Source: Gnetum montanum
Taxonomy: Eukaryota; Streptophyta; Gnetopsida; Gnetales; Gnetaceae
Assembly (NCBI GenBank): GCA_015680685.1
Contig: MNCI01016091.1
Location: 249,234-283,504 of the forward strand
Length of the DNA stretch: 34,271 nucleotides
Direction of reading: 5' to 3'
This document shows positions 20,383-30,399 of the stretch, piece after piece. The position numbers and the translations under genes are program-made. The notes below the pieces were generated by a model. That model had not been told where the DNA came from, searched no databases, and saw only the letters and a list, made by a program, of their open reading frames with translations. The stretch's first letter is position 1, and each line of letters opens with the position of its first letter.

Positions 20383-22502
20383 CTACTGCGGGCTTGGGCC
20401 AACCGTTGGTGGTGCTGGCGCACTACACTGAGGCACACGGACCACGAATGGTCGCTTGGGTGGCCTAGGATTGTTGTCAATGCCGATAATGTTAATAATG
20501 TAACCGACATTGCTGGCGTTGAGGGGATCTATGTAGACGTACATGGACTGGTTTTCAGAGGGCACTAGGTTGCTTTCTTCTGGCACTAGTTTTCCTTCGT
20601 CGATTAATCTTTGGATGTCATTCTACAACGACAGGTAGTAATCTGTGTTGTGACCACACAGTTGGTGGTAATCGCAAAACCTATCTAGTCTGAAACTCTT
20701 AGGAACTGGAGGCTCATTGAGCAAGGCCAAAGAGGGGTTCTGAAGGAGCTCACAGTAGCGTTGATGCCTTGTGTTTGCCTCTTTCGACATCCGCTTATGT
20801 TGAATGTACCTCGTTAGTAGCAGTTGCTTCAAGAGTTTTGAAGGCTTTAGGGGTAGTGGGGTGTACTTCGAGCGATCTTTGTGCTCCATGTTTGGTTTGG
20901 TTTGTGCAGATGTCTCAGGCATAGGTGTGGTAGGTTGCGGCGTGTGGCCCAACTTGGAAGCAGGGTTAGCCACTTGTGTGACCAGTTTCTTGCTATTCTT
21001 GCTATTTTTATTGCCAAGTTTGGGCTTGGCCTCAGTCGCCACAGTGGCCACTGTGGTTGTTAAGGCTTTACCCTTTTCCTTCTTTGCGAAGGTGCCTTTG
21101 TAAGAAATATAGACCGGGTCTTTACTTGCTTCTGCTGCATCCTATATGCTCTTGGTTTGAGCAAAGGCCTGACTAAGGGAGTAGGGAGCAAGGTAATACA
21201 GCTTCGACTTGATTAAGTCGTTTACTGTGTCCTTGAAGATGACCAGCACGTGGGCCTGCGTGATGGGCTCGCGGATTTCATTAAGGGTTGCGCTCCAATG
21301 TTGAATGAATTTCTACACTGGCTCTAAAGGGTCTTGTTTCACATTCATCAACTGATCCAACGTGGTTTTTGGCTTCAAGTTGTACTTGAAGCGTGTCATG
21401 AATTGGGTCAACAGCTCCTCCAGAGTTGAAATGGATGAGCGTGGTAGCGCACGGTACCAATCCAAAGCTTTTCCAGCTAAGGACATGGCGAAGACGCGAA
21501 TAATTGTGTGCGGCCATTGTTGCAATAGCAAAGACTCAGACTGGAAAGTGACAAGATGTGCATTGGGATCCCCTTCCCCATCGTACTTCGTGAAGTGCGG
21601 GAGAGACATCCCTGATGGCAATGTCAAAGCATGGATAGCAGAGCTGATGGGGTCATCTTGGTAAAAGTCCATGACTTGTACCATGTCAGAACTAGCAGCT
21701 TTGAGGCATTTTATCTCTTCGGTAAGGGTGTAGATAAGCTGAAACACTTAGTCTAGACTCGACGAGGTTGTAGAGGGTTGGGGCGTTGTAGAGGCAGCCC
21801 TCACATGTGGCATGGCAAGAGTGGCGATGTGACCCATCGATGGTGCCGTTGGGACAACCCCCGCAAGTGGTGTGACCTGTGTTGTCCACCACCCGATAGG
21901 TGGTGTCGCTTGGGCAGCAGCCACGGGTTGGGCTGTCAGATGGACTATTTGTGTCGTCGGCAGTGTAGACCATAGCCCCGTGTTGGGTTGCACCATCTGC
22001 GAGGCTTGGTGTATTTGAGGACACGCATAATGAGACATTTGCAATGGTTGTAGAATAGGTGAAGAGGTAAACGGGGCCCACCATGTGGACGGGCTGGGAC
22101 CCATCACAATGGGTGAAGCCGACGTGAATGAGGCAGCAGTCACGTGTGCTTGCGAAGTTGGCATGGCATGCACATGTGGCAAGGTAGCCGTAATTGGTGT
22201 ATGCTGCCTTGCAGGGATCAGCTGTTGAATAGCCTGTGGTTGGAAAGTAACTACGAATGGGATAGGAGAGACAGGCGAGAGCAGGCGCTGAAGTGCCGTG
22301 CGAGTGGTGCGGCCACCCACGACAACTGTAACCATTGGTTGCAGGAGCATAGACATAATTACAAAGGGAGTAGTAGTAGATGCTAGCTTGGCCCAGAAGG
22401 ACTGGGTAGGAGGAATAGGAGCAGGGTCGATTGGAGCTCCCTCGTTCGATTGGGAATCGAGTTCGTCTTGACTGTCTTGGAAGGCGTCATCTTGGTTGGA
22501 CG
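20383..22502 (-). pseudogene. gag (capsid and nucleocapsid), degenerate
   Basis: It would form the virus-like particle. The N-terminal part to 21748 is P, T, A and Q rich. The capsid part (21747-21313) shows the plant retrotransposon gag words YDGEGDPNAHLVTF, MSLAGKALDWYRALP and FMTRFKYN. The nucleocapsid region near 20690 has CDYHQLCGHNTDYY, a zinc knuckle in which the last Cys is Tyr and one residue is extra. NDIQRLIDEGKL follows as in relatives. Stops at 21748, 21313, 21141 and 20623 break the frame. The upstream edge is a probable 3' splice site at 22503. Confidence 0.82.
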
Positions 22503-22530
22503 CTGTTGAAACACCGGGAAAAAAAAATTA
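22503..22530 (-). other. candidate 3' splice site upstream of gag
   Basis: In element sense: TAA, nine T, CCCGGTGTTTCAACAG, then the open gag frame. A stop, a polypyrimidine tract and CAG in this order look like an intron end. The intron would hold the hairpin array and the assembly gap. Confidence 0.4.
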
Positions 22531-22570
22531 CGGGTCCGCCTCAAACGAAGATTCGTAATTCGAGCGAGAA

Positions 22571-22981
22571 CGCGCCTCAAATCTGTCTAAGGACGAGTTT
22601 ACGCTCTATCACGCACGGCAGCGTGATGAGCGTAATAAGCTCCAAGGCAGTTGAACGCGCCTCAAATCTGTCTAAGGACAAGTTTACGCTCTATCACGCA
22701 CAGCAGCGTGATGAGCGTAATAAGCTCCAAGACAGTTAAAGGCGAATTCTGTCTAAGGACAATTTTACGCTCTATCACGCACGGCAGCGTGATGAGCGTA
22801 ATAAGCTCCAAGACAGTTAAAGGCGAATTCTGTCTAAGGACAAGTTTACGCTCTATCACGCACGGCAGCGTGATGAGCGTAATAAGCTCCAAGACAGTTA
22901 AAGGCGAATTGGCTAAAGACAAGTTTACGCTCTATCACGCACGGCAGCGTGATGAGCGTAATAAGCTCCAAGACAGTTAAA
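22571..22981. repeat. tandem hairpin array, five units of 79-85 bp
   Basis: Five near-identical units; the hairpin word ACGCTCTATCACGC starts at 22601, 22686, 22767, 22848 and 22927, giving spacings of 85, 81, 81 and 79. Each unit contains CGCTC-T-ATCACGC, a six-base loop (ACGGCA or ACAGCA) and GCGTGATGAGCG, a 12-bp stem with one bulge. Open frames through the array (for example 22662-22922) exist on both strands because 81 is divisible by three and are not genes. The array runs into the assembly gap. Confidence 0.85.
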
Positions 22982-23643
22982 NNNNNNNNNNNNNNNNNNN
23001 NNNNNNNNNNNNNNNNNNNNNNNNNNNNNNNNNNNNNNNNNNNNNNNNNNNNNNNNNNNNNNNNNNNNNNNNNNNNNNNNNNNNNNNNNNNNNNNNNNNN
23101 NNNNNNNNNNNNNNNNNNNNNNNNNNNNNNNNNNNNNNNNNNNNNNNNNNNNNNNNNNNNNNNNNNNNNNNNNNNNNNNNNNNNNNNNNNNNNNNNNNNN
23201 NNNNNNNNNNNNNNNNNNNNNNNNNNNNNNNNNNNNNNNNNNNNNNNNNNNNNNNNNNNNNNNNNNNNNNNNNNNNNNNNNNNNNNNNNNNNNNNNNNNN
23301 NNNNNNNNNNNNNNNNNNNNNNNNNNNNNNNNNNNNNNNNNNNNNNNNNNNNNNNNNNNNNNNNNNNNNNNNNNNNNNNNNNNNNNNNNNNNNNNNNNNN
23401 NNNNNNNNNNNNNNNNNNNNNNNNNNNNNNNNNNNNNNNNNNNNNNNNNNNNNNNNNNNNNNNNNNNNNNNNNNNNNNNNNNNNNNNNNNNNNNNNNNNN
23501 NNNNNNNNNNNNNNNNNNNNNNNNNNNNNNNNNNNNNNNNNNNNNNNNNNNNNNNNNNNNNNNNNNNNNNNNNNNNNNNNNNNNNNNNNNNNNNNNNNNN
23601 NNNNNNNNNNNNNNNNNNNNNNNNNNNNNNNNNNNNNNNNNNN
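22982..23643. other. assembly gap (662 N)
   Basis: Undetermined bases beginning exactly inside the tandem array. The array probably continues into it and caused the gap. Confidence 0.95.
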
Positions 23644-24162
23644 TGATCGACAAGACCGTTCAGGGCACCGCGGATTAGTTTTCCAGCTTAGCCCTCGCGC
23701 GGATCCGTGGTAAAAACTGTGTACGCGGAATCTCGGTCGGTATTTCCAGCTGCCGACGTTTTCCGTTGTTACAGCTGTGTCCTGTTGCTCCCAAAGCCTA
23801 GCCAACTGGATTAGTTGGTCTAAAAGCCTTTGGTATGCTTGTGTTAAAGGTAAAGAAACATCGGGGGTGGGAATAAATTCCTTCCCGTTGCAGTAAGCGA
23901 ACTCGAAGCTGCGTTTTTCTTCGAGTTCGTGCAAATCCAAGGGTAGATTTGACTGCAGCTTAGCGCAGAGAAAACTGTAATGCTTGTGTTGCTGGGCTAA
24001 TCCCTTAGGCCCTCGATTTTAGATCCTGAGGGATTGACATGTTTCTTGCATTGGATTTAGCGATTGTTCGGCACCAGTAGTGCCTTGAACCGCGACAGGA
24101 GCATCAACGTTGAAGGGAATTTCTACGTTGAAAGCGTTGGTAGCAGTAGTTGAAAAAGCCAT
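23644..24162 (-). pseudogene. N-terminal gag exon or pre-gag ORF
   Basis: ATG at 24162 (MAFSTTATNAFNVEIPF) opens the first frame after the leader. It runs to the gap with one in-frame TAA (24021). The protein contains LQSNLPLDLHELEEKRSFEF and LTQAYQRLLDQLIQLARLW, helical and soluble-looking, with no known domain. It may be the gag N-terminus joined by splicing to the segment starting at 22502, or a separate ORF upstream of gag as Ogre-type elements have. Reading beyond about 23735 becomes arginine-rich and may already be intron. Confidence 0.5.
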
Positions 24163-24807
24163 TGTTAAGCTAGAGGCTACGCAAGTAATCACACAAATAG
24201 CTATGCAGAAAATGCAAAAGTTATGCAAGAGAATGCAAACAAGCAAGAAAACCAAAAAATAGTAGAAGGAAAGCTTTACGTCTTGCCAGGTTCCAAAGGA
24301 ACTGTTGAGGCGACCACTTCGTACCACACATGGTAGGGTACAAAGCTCGCGCAAGACTACTGTAAAACTGAAAAGCTAGCTAGTGACCAAGAAGGCTTTG
24401 CATCTCACAAGATCCCTGGGGGCCTGTCGAAGTGACCACTCTATACCTCGTGAGGCACAGGATGCATGCAAGACCATGAGGGGCAAGTTAACTAGCACAC
24501 GAGCAGGCTTTATGTCTCACGGGGCTCCAGAGGAACCGTTGAAGTGATCGATCTGTAACACACATGGTAGGGTACAAAATGCATAAGACTATCGTAAAAT
24601 GGACTAGTTAATAGGCAATTGGAGGCCTTGCATTTTGTGGGGCTCCCGAGGAACCGTCGAAGCAACCGATCTATACTGCACAAAGCACAAACAACTGCGG
24701 AATGGTGTCACATTCACACTTATGCGTATCAAGGTGCAGAAAGCTCACAAAGCTACCGTGACACACAGAAAAGGCACCAAAAGGCCCTCCTTCTAGCGCT
24801 AGAAAAC
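24163..24807 (-). other. leader between 5' LTR and first ORF
   Basis: Untranslated leader containing the 118-bp repeats described separately, and a perfect 14-bp palindrome TTCTAGCGCTAGAA (24791-24804) beside the LTR. A primer-binding site is not certain: TGGTGCCTTTTC in sense starts at 24779, about 28 nt inside the LTR edge, further than usual. Confidence 0.5.
24265..24700. repeat. leader tandem repeat, four diverged units of about 118 bp
   Basis: Each unit has (plus strand) GGCTTTRYRTCTYRC, a C/G-rich CTCCNGAGGAACCGT-type word, GAAGYGACC, a CACACATGGTAGGGTACA-type word, then GCAAGACYAT. Starts near 24268, 24391, 24507 and 24623. Confidence 0.7.
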
Positions 24808-26384
24808 TGTAGAGATCGAAAACGTCGGTGGTTGGAAAAACACCAAGGGGTCAACGGACACGACAGTCTCGACCCCGTATCCGCGAGAGGGCCTTGTTGG
24901 AAGTGCGTGCTAATACGGAGCACCCTGAACAGTCTGGTTGATTAGACAGGGACTTACATTAGTGTCTATATAACCTTTTGCAACATATATTTCAAGACGG
25001 GAATGAAAATGCAACGTGATACTTAAAAATAATTAAACAAATGAAATGATGCTTGAAAGTAAATGAAATAGGAAACATTGCAACATGTGATAATATCAGG
25101 AAAATAAGTAAAATATGGTTAGGAGAATGCACTGCTCCTGGGCCACGACTTTGCTCTGCTAGAATGGATACAGTCGGTTGCACCGTGCGACGGAGTGTAG
25201 AGATCCTGAAAGTAGCCAAAGTACATAGAGCAGGCGGATTGTGTGCTCAGGCACAGATTGTGGTGCTGAAAGTACAGAGATTCTACCAAGGTGGTAGAAA
25301 GGGGAACAGAAAGGAATGTCAACCAAGGATGCTCGCTATTCGCAGTGTTGAATAGAAAGCTTACAATTGCTTGATGCTGAACCAGAGAGAAGGCCAGGGA
25401 GTTAGAGAAAAGAGAAACTGGAGCTAGAGAGTTTGAATGTTGCTCGTTGGGGTATTTATAGAACTGAGGGCACGTGAGAGGGACAGTCTGGATGCCACGT
25501 GCTTTGGACTTTCGTTGACTTGCTCGTGTTGCATGTGCCAATATGACTGTTAAACGCTCATGATCGTTGTGACTGTGGGTTTGCAATGTTGTAGCTATGG
25601 ACTTGGCACGCTGTTGTTGCACCGTCAGCATCTAGAGACATGTGCCAACAATCTAGTTAGGTGGAGTGCATTGATGTCACATGACCACCCGCACGCCTTG
25701 CTGTGCTTTGCAGCGTAATACGCTTGGCGTAGCGTAACATCCATGTGTGTGCTGCATGCTTGTTATGCTATGCTAGGCTACGTAGCATAGCGTAGCGTAG
25801 CAACCGACCTTAGTCGCAGAAAATTTACCGATTTACATACTTTGTTTCCTACGATGCAAGACTTACGAACTTTGCTATTTTTGCCCTTCGAGTTTCCTTT
25901 TGTGTCTTTCGCAGAATTGCTATGCCTCGCTGCACCTTGTAGCTCAGTGTAGCATAGTAGCAGACATAGTACGCTGCTTCCTGATGGAAAGGGACATCAT
26001 TGTAGGACCCGAAACTGGGCGGGGGCTAACTATGCAACTGTTGTTGTGTTATGTTCTGCAATCATCTTCTAAAGCTTGCTACGCTACATAGCATAGCGTA
26101 GTGTAGCAGACTTCGCGACTTAGAAAACTTACCGAACTGTTTTTCATGCACCCAGAATGCTGCTGCCAACTCTACGTTGTTTTTGAGCAGGCTGTTAACT
26201 GGGCAAGCTACTTAGGTGGATAGGCAAGATGGCCCTTAGAACTTGTTAATACGTAAAGTAGAAAATTTATCGAATTGGTCAACCTGGACTCAGAGCGTTC
26301 TCCTTCTGGAGAATTGCCATAGTGCCACACGGATTGCAAGGCCTGGTGAATTCAGGATGACCTTGTATTTTTTGAGGTATTTCA
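24808..26384 (-). repeat. 5' LTR of the large Tat element
   Basis: Partner of 7203-8721. In element sense it opens TGAAATACCTC and closes CTCTACA. TATA box at 25453-25461. It is longer than the 3' LTR chiefly by a TAGCGTAGC-type palindrome cluster at 25764-25803. A hand comparison over the first 165 bases of the plus-strand alignment gave about 25 differences, mostly transitions, so the insertion is old. Confidence 0.92.
25453..25461 (-). promoter_or_regulatory. TATA box of the 5' LTR
   Basis: Minus-strand CTATAAATA at the position conserved with the 3' LTR; likely drives the full-length RNA. Confidence 0.6.
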
Positions 26385-26389
26385 ATTCT
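26385..26389. repeat. target-site duplication, right copy (ATTCT)
   Basis: Exact match to 7198-7202. Confidence 0.85.
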
Positions 26390-26690
26390 AATTAAGTAAT
26401 TAATATTAATTAAATAGCAAGCATAAGTATGACCACTTCAAGCATACATTTGACACTTGGTAATCTTAGTAGCACTTAACGCTTGGTAACCTAGTAGCGC
26501 TATAATGTGTTCAGGATATGTACAACAAGTGGGAATAGATGCTTATGTTAGGATTAGTTAAATATTAGCTAGTTATTAGATTAATCAAGCATTTAATTAC
26601 TTTACTCTTGTTCTAAGGTGACTTAGTCCATAAAAGATAAAATAATAAAAATCATATGCCTTAGTTACACTTAACCATACACTTGCACTT
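26390..26690 (+). repeat. LTR copy a, right part (continuation of 6840-7202)
   Basis: It matches the downstream half of LTR copy c (read on the minus strand at about 31640-31360): CTTGGTAACC-AGTAGCG, GTTCAGG-TATG, CAAGTGGRAAYAGAT, ATGYTAGGATTAGTTAA and ATAAAAATCAYATGCCTTA. The match starts immediately after the large element's target duplication. The outer LTR edge beyond about 26690 is not defined. Confidence 0.65.
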
Positions 26691-27119
26691 CACAAGTGGA
26701 ACTAGGAAGACAATGATTGCAATAGTTAGATTCGCTTCCTAGAACCTAGTATACTTAGAGAGCTAAGGTTTATAGAATTTGATCAGATCACTAAGTGAAC
26801 ACTAGGGATTCGTATGGTTGGATGTAGGAACTACTTGCGGCTCATCTCTTAGACTATGAACCAATCCTAACTAACGATCCCCATGTTAAATTGTCCATTA
26901 GTAGCCACAAAAATGAGGAAAAGACCCTTCAACAAGGGGCAAACTTGCCTAATGAAATTAGATAATCCATCCTAGTAATAATTAGAAAATATTCTATCAC
27001 TTTTTCCTAGGGCTATGATGACATACCTAGTTTAGATCCTACTTTAGTCTAACATAACATCACTTTTGAAGAAGGATCCAAGCCTATCAAACAAAAAGTT
27101 AGATAAAATAAATTTGACT
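26691..27119 (+). other. remnant between LTR a and RT, unassigned
   Basis: Only about 0.4 kb separates the LTR from RT, so gag and protease of this older element are missing or unrecognisable. No frame here resembles a protein. Confidence 0.4.
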
Positions 27120-27830
27120 AAGCTTTAGGCATTAAAGATAAGACTAGAAAGATCTACAATGTAGGTTTAATGCACACCATAGACTACTTAGACTTGGTAT
27201 CCAATATGGCAGTTGTACCTAGGACAAATGGAGTCATTAGGATATGCATAAATTTTTGCAATCTCATAAAAGTAACACTTAAAGATGACTTCCCATTTTT
27301 CAACATTGACCAACTTGTAGACACAATGGTATGATGACTTCCCATTTTTCATGGATAGCTTTTCAGGTTATAATCAAATGCAAATCAGCCTTGAGCACCA
27401 ACATTTCACCACTTTCATGATCCCATGGGGAGCCTTTTGCTACACAAAGATGTCTTTTGGACATAAGAATGCTAAAGTAATGTGCCAATGAGTCATGACC
27501 TTCATCTTTAGTGACATAATGTTTAAACCACAACAACTATGTGGATGATCTAATGGTTAAGTCTATCATATCAACTAATCATCCCACTAAGCTAGATATA
27601 GTCTTGGCCCAATGTAATAAGTATTGTCTTCACCTCAATCCCAAAAAGTGTATCTTTAGTGTAGAAATAGGAGAAGTGCTAGGATTTTTTGTTTCAACTA
27701 ATATTATCATGGTAGACCTTAACATAGTCAGGGTAATCATGAACCTCCCATCATCTAGGTATTTAAAGACATGCACATATTATAAGATATACTTCAATCA
27801 ATTCATTGTTTCATATGTAATCTAACTAAT
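27120..27830 (+). pseudogene. reverse transcriptase of an older Tat-type element, degenerate
   Basis: MAVVPRTNGVIRICINF, then KDDFPFF and IDQLVDTM, then SFSGYNQMQIS, MIPWGAFCYTKMSFGHKNA and YVDDLMVKSI, followed by YCLHLNPKKCIFSV and LGFFVS. This is the gypsy RT order, with the catalytic YVDD visible across a frame change at about 27535. Stops and shifts are frequent. A 19-nt word is duplicated at 27284-27302 and 27333-27351, replacing part of the usual sequence between the LPxID and FMDGFSGY blocks. It is plus-oriented, opposite to the large element. Confidence 0.78.
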
Positions 27831-27864
27831 TAGTTTCATCCCCTTTCTAACGGGTACCCAAAGT

Positions 27865-28850
27865 GTCAAGTGGACTTCAATGCCTTCAAGCATGCTCTTA
27901 CCAACCTTTGATTCCTTCATCCCCCTCAATTCAACTTTCCTTTTTACCTTTATCTATTTAAGTCTAATTACTACATTGTAGTCATGCTTTGCTAATGGCA
28001 TGAAGATGGTGTATCTATTATATCTTTCACCCCTTCTTTGATTGTGAAACGTGCCACATGGATATCGAACAATCTTATCTAAGCCTTATCTTTACCCTTA
28101 TGAAATGGTGACACTACTTACTAGGGCCAAAGGTTCATGTAATCTACTAAGATAATATCTTATGATCTCTCACTACCAATCCTTATGATAATAACCATAT
28201 GAAAAAAATGGAAAACATTACTCATAGTGTTTAACTTATCCTACCTTGCCCAACACTTTATCAAAGACCAAGTCATAGTGGATCTCCTTACATTAGCCCT
28301 ACTATTGAAACCTTTTTTAGTCATGATTCAACCTCCACCTAAGGAGCTAAGTGAAAAAAAGATCATTGCTCTTCCAACTCCAACATTAACAAATACAGAT
28401 TTCAACTTACACTTGTATCTTAATGGTGCTCATACAACTCATGCTTCTAGTGTAGCTTGCATTCTTTATCGTCTAGGTATGGATTCTCTCTATCAAATTT
28501 ATAAGTATAATTTTGCATGCATCAATAATCTAGCTAAATATGGGGGCCTTAATTGAGCTTTCAAGTCATTGAGGTTTATTCTTAGCACTTCAATTAGAAA
28601 TTAAGACAGATTCTGTTTGTGGGTATTCTCAACTAGTCATATGCTACGTTAATAATGAATGCACTTGCAAGGTTGAATATCTTCATCCTTATCTTGACTT
28701 AGCTAAATTTGTTTTTTTCAATTTGATGAATGTTTACTCATGTATATATATCACTCGAACAACATGCTTGTTGATGCCTTAGATACTCTCACTCTTCTTG
28801 TAGATTCTCTTTTTCTTAAAGATTATCTAACTACATTTCAGCCTTCAATT
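27865..28850 (+). pseudogene. RNase H domains of the older plus-strand element, degenerate
   Basis: FNAFKHALTNL and FPFYLYLF (27880-27970) recall the RT connection and first RNase H. From 28227, KDQVIVDLLTLALL matches the KGQAIADFLA tether, HLYLNGAHTTHASSVA the start of the second RNase H (first Asp is Asn), and INNLAKYGGL its NNxAEYEAL block with Glu as Lys. Further on, SQLVICYVNNECTCKVEYLHPY corresponds to the GDSQLVVNQV block. Two RNase H domains again indicate a Tat-type element. Integrase was not found downstream. Confidence 0.65.
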
Positions 28851-29560
28851 TAATCCTATAGGATCCGAAATGACTCATCCAAGGCACTTACAACATCACA
28901 GGCTTCAAATCTTTGCATTTTAGCAATTTGACCCTAGGACCAAATCTAGTGTGGATGATGATGTTGATGTTAATTTCAATAGTTGCGACATGGTTTGCAA
29001 CATCCCCAAGGCTCATCTCACCTACATTTTGACACATGTCTTGGCTTTCCAAACTCTCTAGCAACTACTTGAAATTGGTTTTGGCACTCCGAATGGTAGT
29101 TTTGGCAAGTTTAAGGGTATTCTTGATAGTCAAGATTTGAAATTTTTCTATCTCTTGCAAGTGACACTAATGCTAATGTCATCATCCTTCTAGGTCATCA
29201 AGATCAATAGTTTATAGTAATTCCTTACTATGCAGGCTCTTTCAAGTTGTGAAAACATCATCATGGTTCATTTCAACCCCAAGAACATGAGAAGTTAGTT
29301 CAAGAAAATGTTATAAATTATTCTAGGAAGCTAATTGATGCTAATGCTAACACTAATGTCAATCTCAATGTTAGCACTTTTGGTGACTACAAAATGTAAT
29401 CCTTGACCTTTATTGTTAGTAGTTGACAATATCCCTTGGTTTTTTGAGCTTCTCAACATCATATTAACATCATTGAACATTAGTTTAGGTGTCAAATGGG
29501 ACCTTGGAAGGCTCAATCCAATACTTGGAAGAAACTGACAACATTTTTCTATCAGTGATA
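28851..29560. other. unassigned sequence with recurring AATGCTAATGTC words
   Basis: No recognisable protein. Variants of AATGCTAAYGTC/AACACTAATGTC recur between 29160 and 29580, giving a weak repetitive character. A minus-strand open frame (29331-29612) through these words has no domain and is not called. Confidence 0.4.
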
Positions 29561-29599
29561 TTAATGCTAATGTGACATTAGTACAACCTTTAGTGGGAC

Positions 29600-30250
29600 T
29601 CATATAAATCAAGTCCTAAGATCAAACTAGTCTAATTGGAACTTTACATGAACTCCAAGTGAACTTCACTTAACTCCAGAGTTGAATTTGGCAACCCTAG
29701 GTCTATAAATATGAGTTCAAATTTTAAATTTGGTGTTGATTTCTTGATATCTAAAGAACTTGTCAAGATTTCTAGACATGAAGAGTATTTGCAACAGACC
29801 ATCCAACATCTCCCATGTGCTCAATGACTATTACAACACCTCCATAGCTCTAGGACTAACACTGAAGTAGCATCAATGCCAGCTCTTAGAGATAGAGTTT
29901 TTCAGCATTAGTGTCAGTTTCCAAAGTTAAAACCTTTTTAGCTTCAACATCACTCATAAGATCCTTAGCCAAAACAACCTTATTTTGGTTTGGAATTGAT
30001 TTTGGATTACTCCTACAACTTTTCCATCCACATACAAAGCCTAAAAAGGTTTAAATCCATATTTTGCTCTTGAATTGACCTCTTATTGTTAGTTTTTCCA
30101 TACTTACATTTTTATCAACACTTTTGGTTTTGGCCCTTCTTAGGAGACAAAAAATTTCATTTTCATCAATAAAGCATTTGTATTATTCGGGAAGAGACCC
30201 TAATCCCTTCCTTCTATATTGTAGCATCTCATATTTAATATTTTATGTTC
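29600..30250 (+). repeat. possible degraded LTR
   Basis: A TATA box (TCTATAAATATGAG) stands at 29700-29713 and CAATAAAGCATTTG near 30158 is followed by GGGAAGAGACCCTAATC, the layout of an LTR promoter and polyadenylation region. No second copy lies in the window and it does not resemble LTR copies a-e. It could be the 3' LTR of another element. Confidence 0.25.
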
Positions 30251-30399
30251 TTTTACTCATGCTTTATACTTAAAATTTATTCTATTGCTTATAGTGCATT
30301 CCATACTTAGTTTATTTTTCAACATTTTTACTTAGTCATTTTTCCAATAAGAAACACTTAGTTATTTTTAGCATTAAAATCCTTACACTTTTATGATTC
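30251..30399. other. AT-rich sequence, nothing recognised
   Basis: T-rich, with no open frame of note. Confidence 0.4.

Larger units (their letters stand above)
7203..26384 (-). mobile_element. complete, degenerate Ty3/gypsy retrotransposon of the Tat type (19.2 kb)
   Basis: The edges are fixed by two aligned terminal repeats (7203-8721 and 24808-26384), TG...CA ends and a perfect 5-bp duplication. Coding order on the minus strand is gag, protease, RT, RNase H, second RNase H, integrase, as in Ty3/gypsy. The second RNase H and the RT wording indicate the Tat branch. The body is unusually long because of leader repeats, a hairpin array with an assembly gap, and a 5.6-kb module between protease and RT carrying an antisense gene. 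Every enzymatic domain has in-frame stops, so it cannot move by itself. Frequent TGG>TAG and CAA/CAG>stop changes fit long methylation decay. Confidence 0.92.

Noticed and set aside
20804-21103. Plus-strand hydrophobic frame of 99 codons resembling membrane segments
   Set aside because: Complement of Lys/Thr-rich gag; hydrophobicity is an antisense artefact.
22662-22980. Repeat-encoded peptides (LTVLELITLITL and SITHGSVMSVISS units)
   Set aside because: Open on both strands only because the 81-bp period is divisible by three; the hairpin array is a simpler explanation.
22571-22981. CRISPR-like array
   Set aside because: Plant context, units contiguous without unique spacers, and location inside a retroelement leader.
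22846-23940. Single 364-codon minus-strand frame across the N gap
   Set aside because: Continuity is created by undetermined bases; only the part at 23644 and above is real sequence.
29331-29612. 93-codon minus-strand frame
   Set aside because: Runs through short recurring words, no domain, surroundings are decayed repeats.
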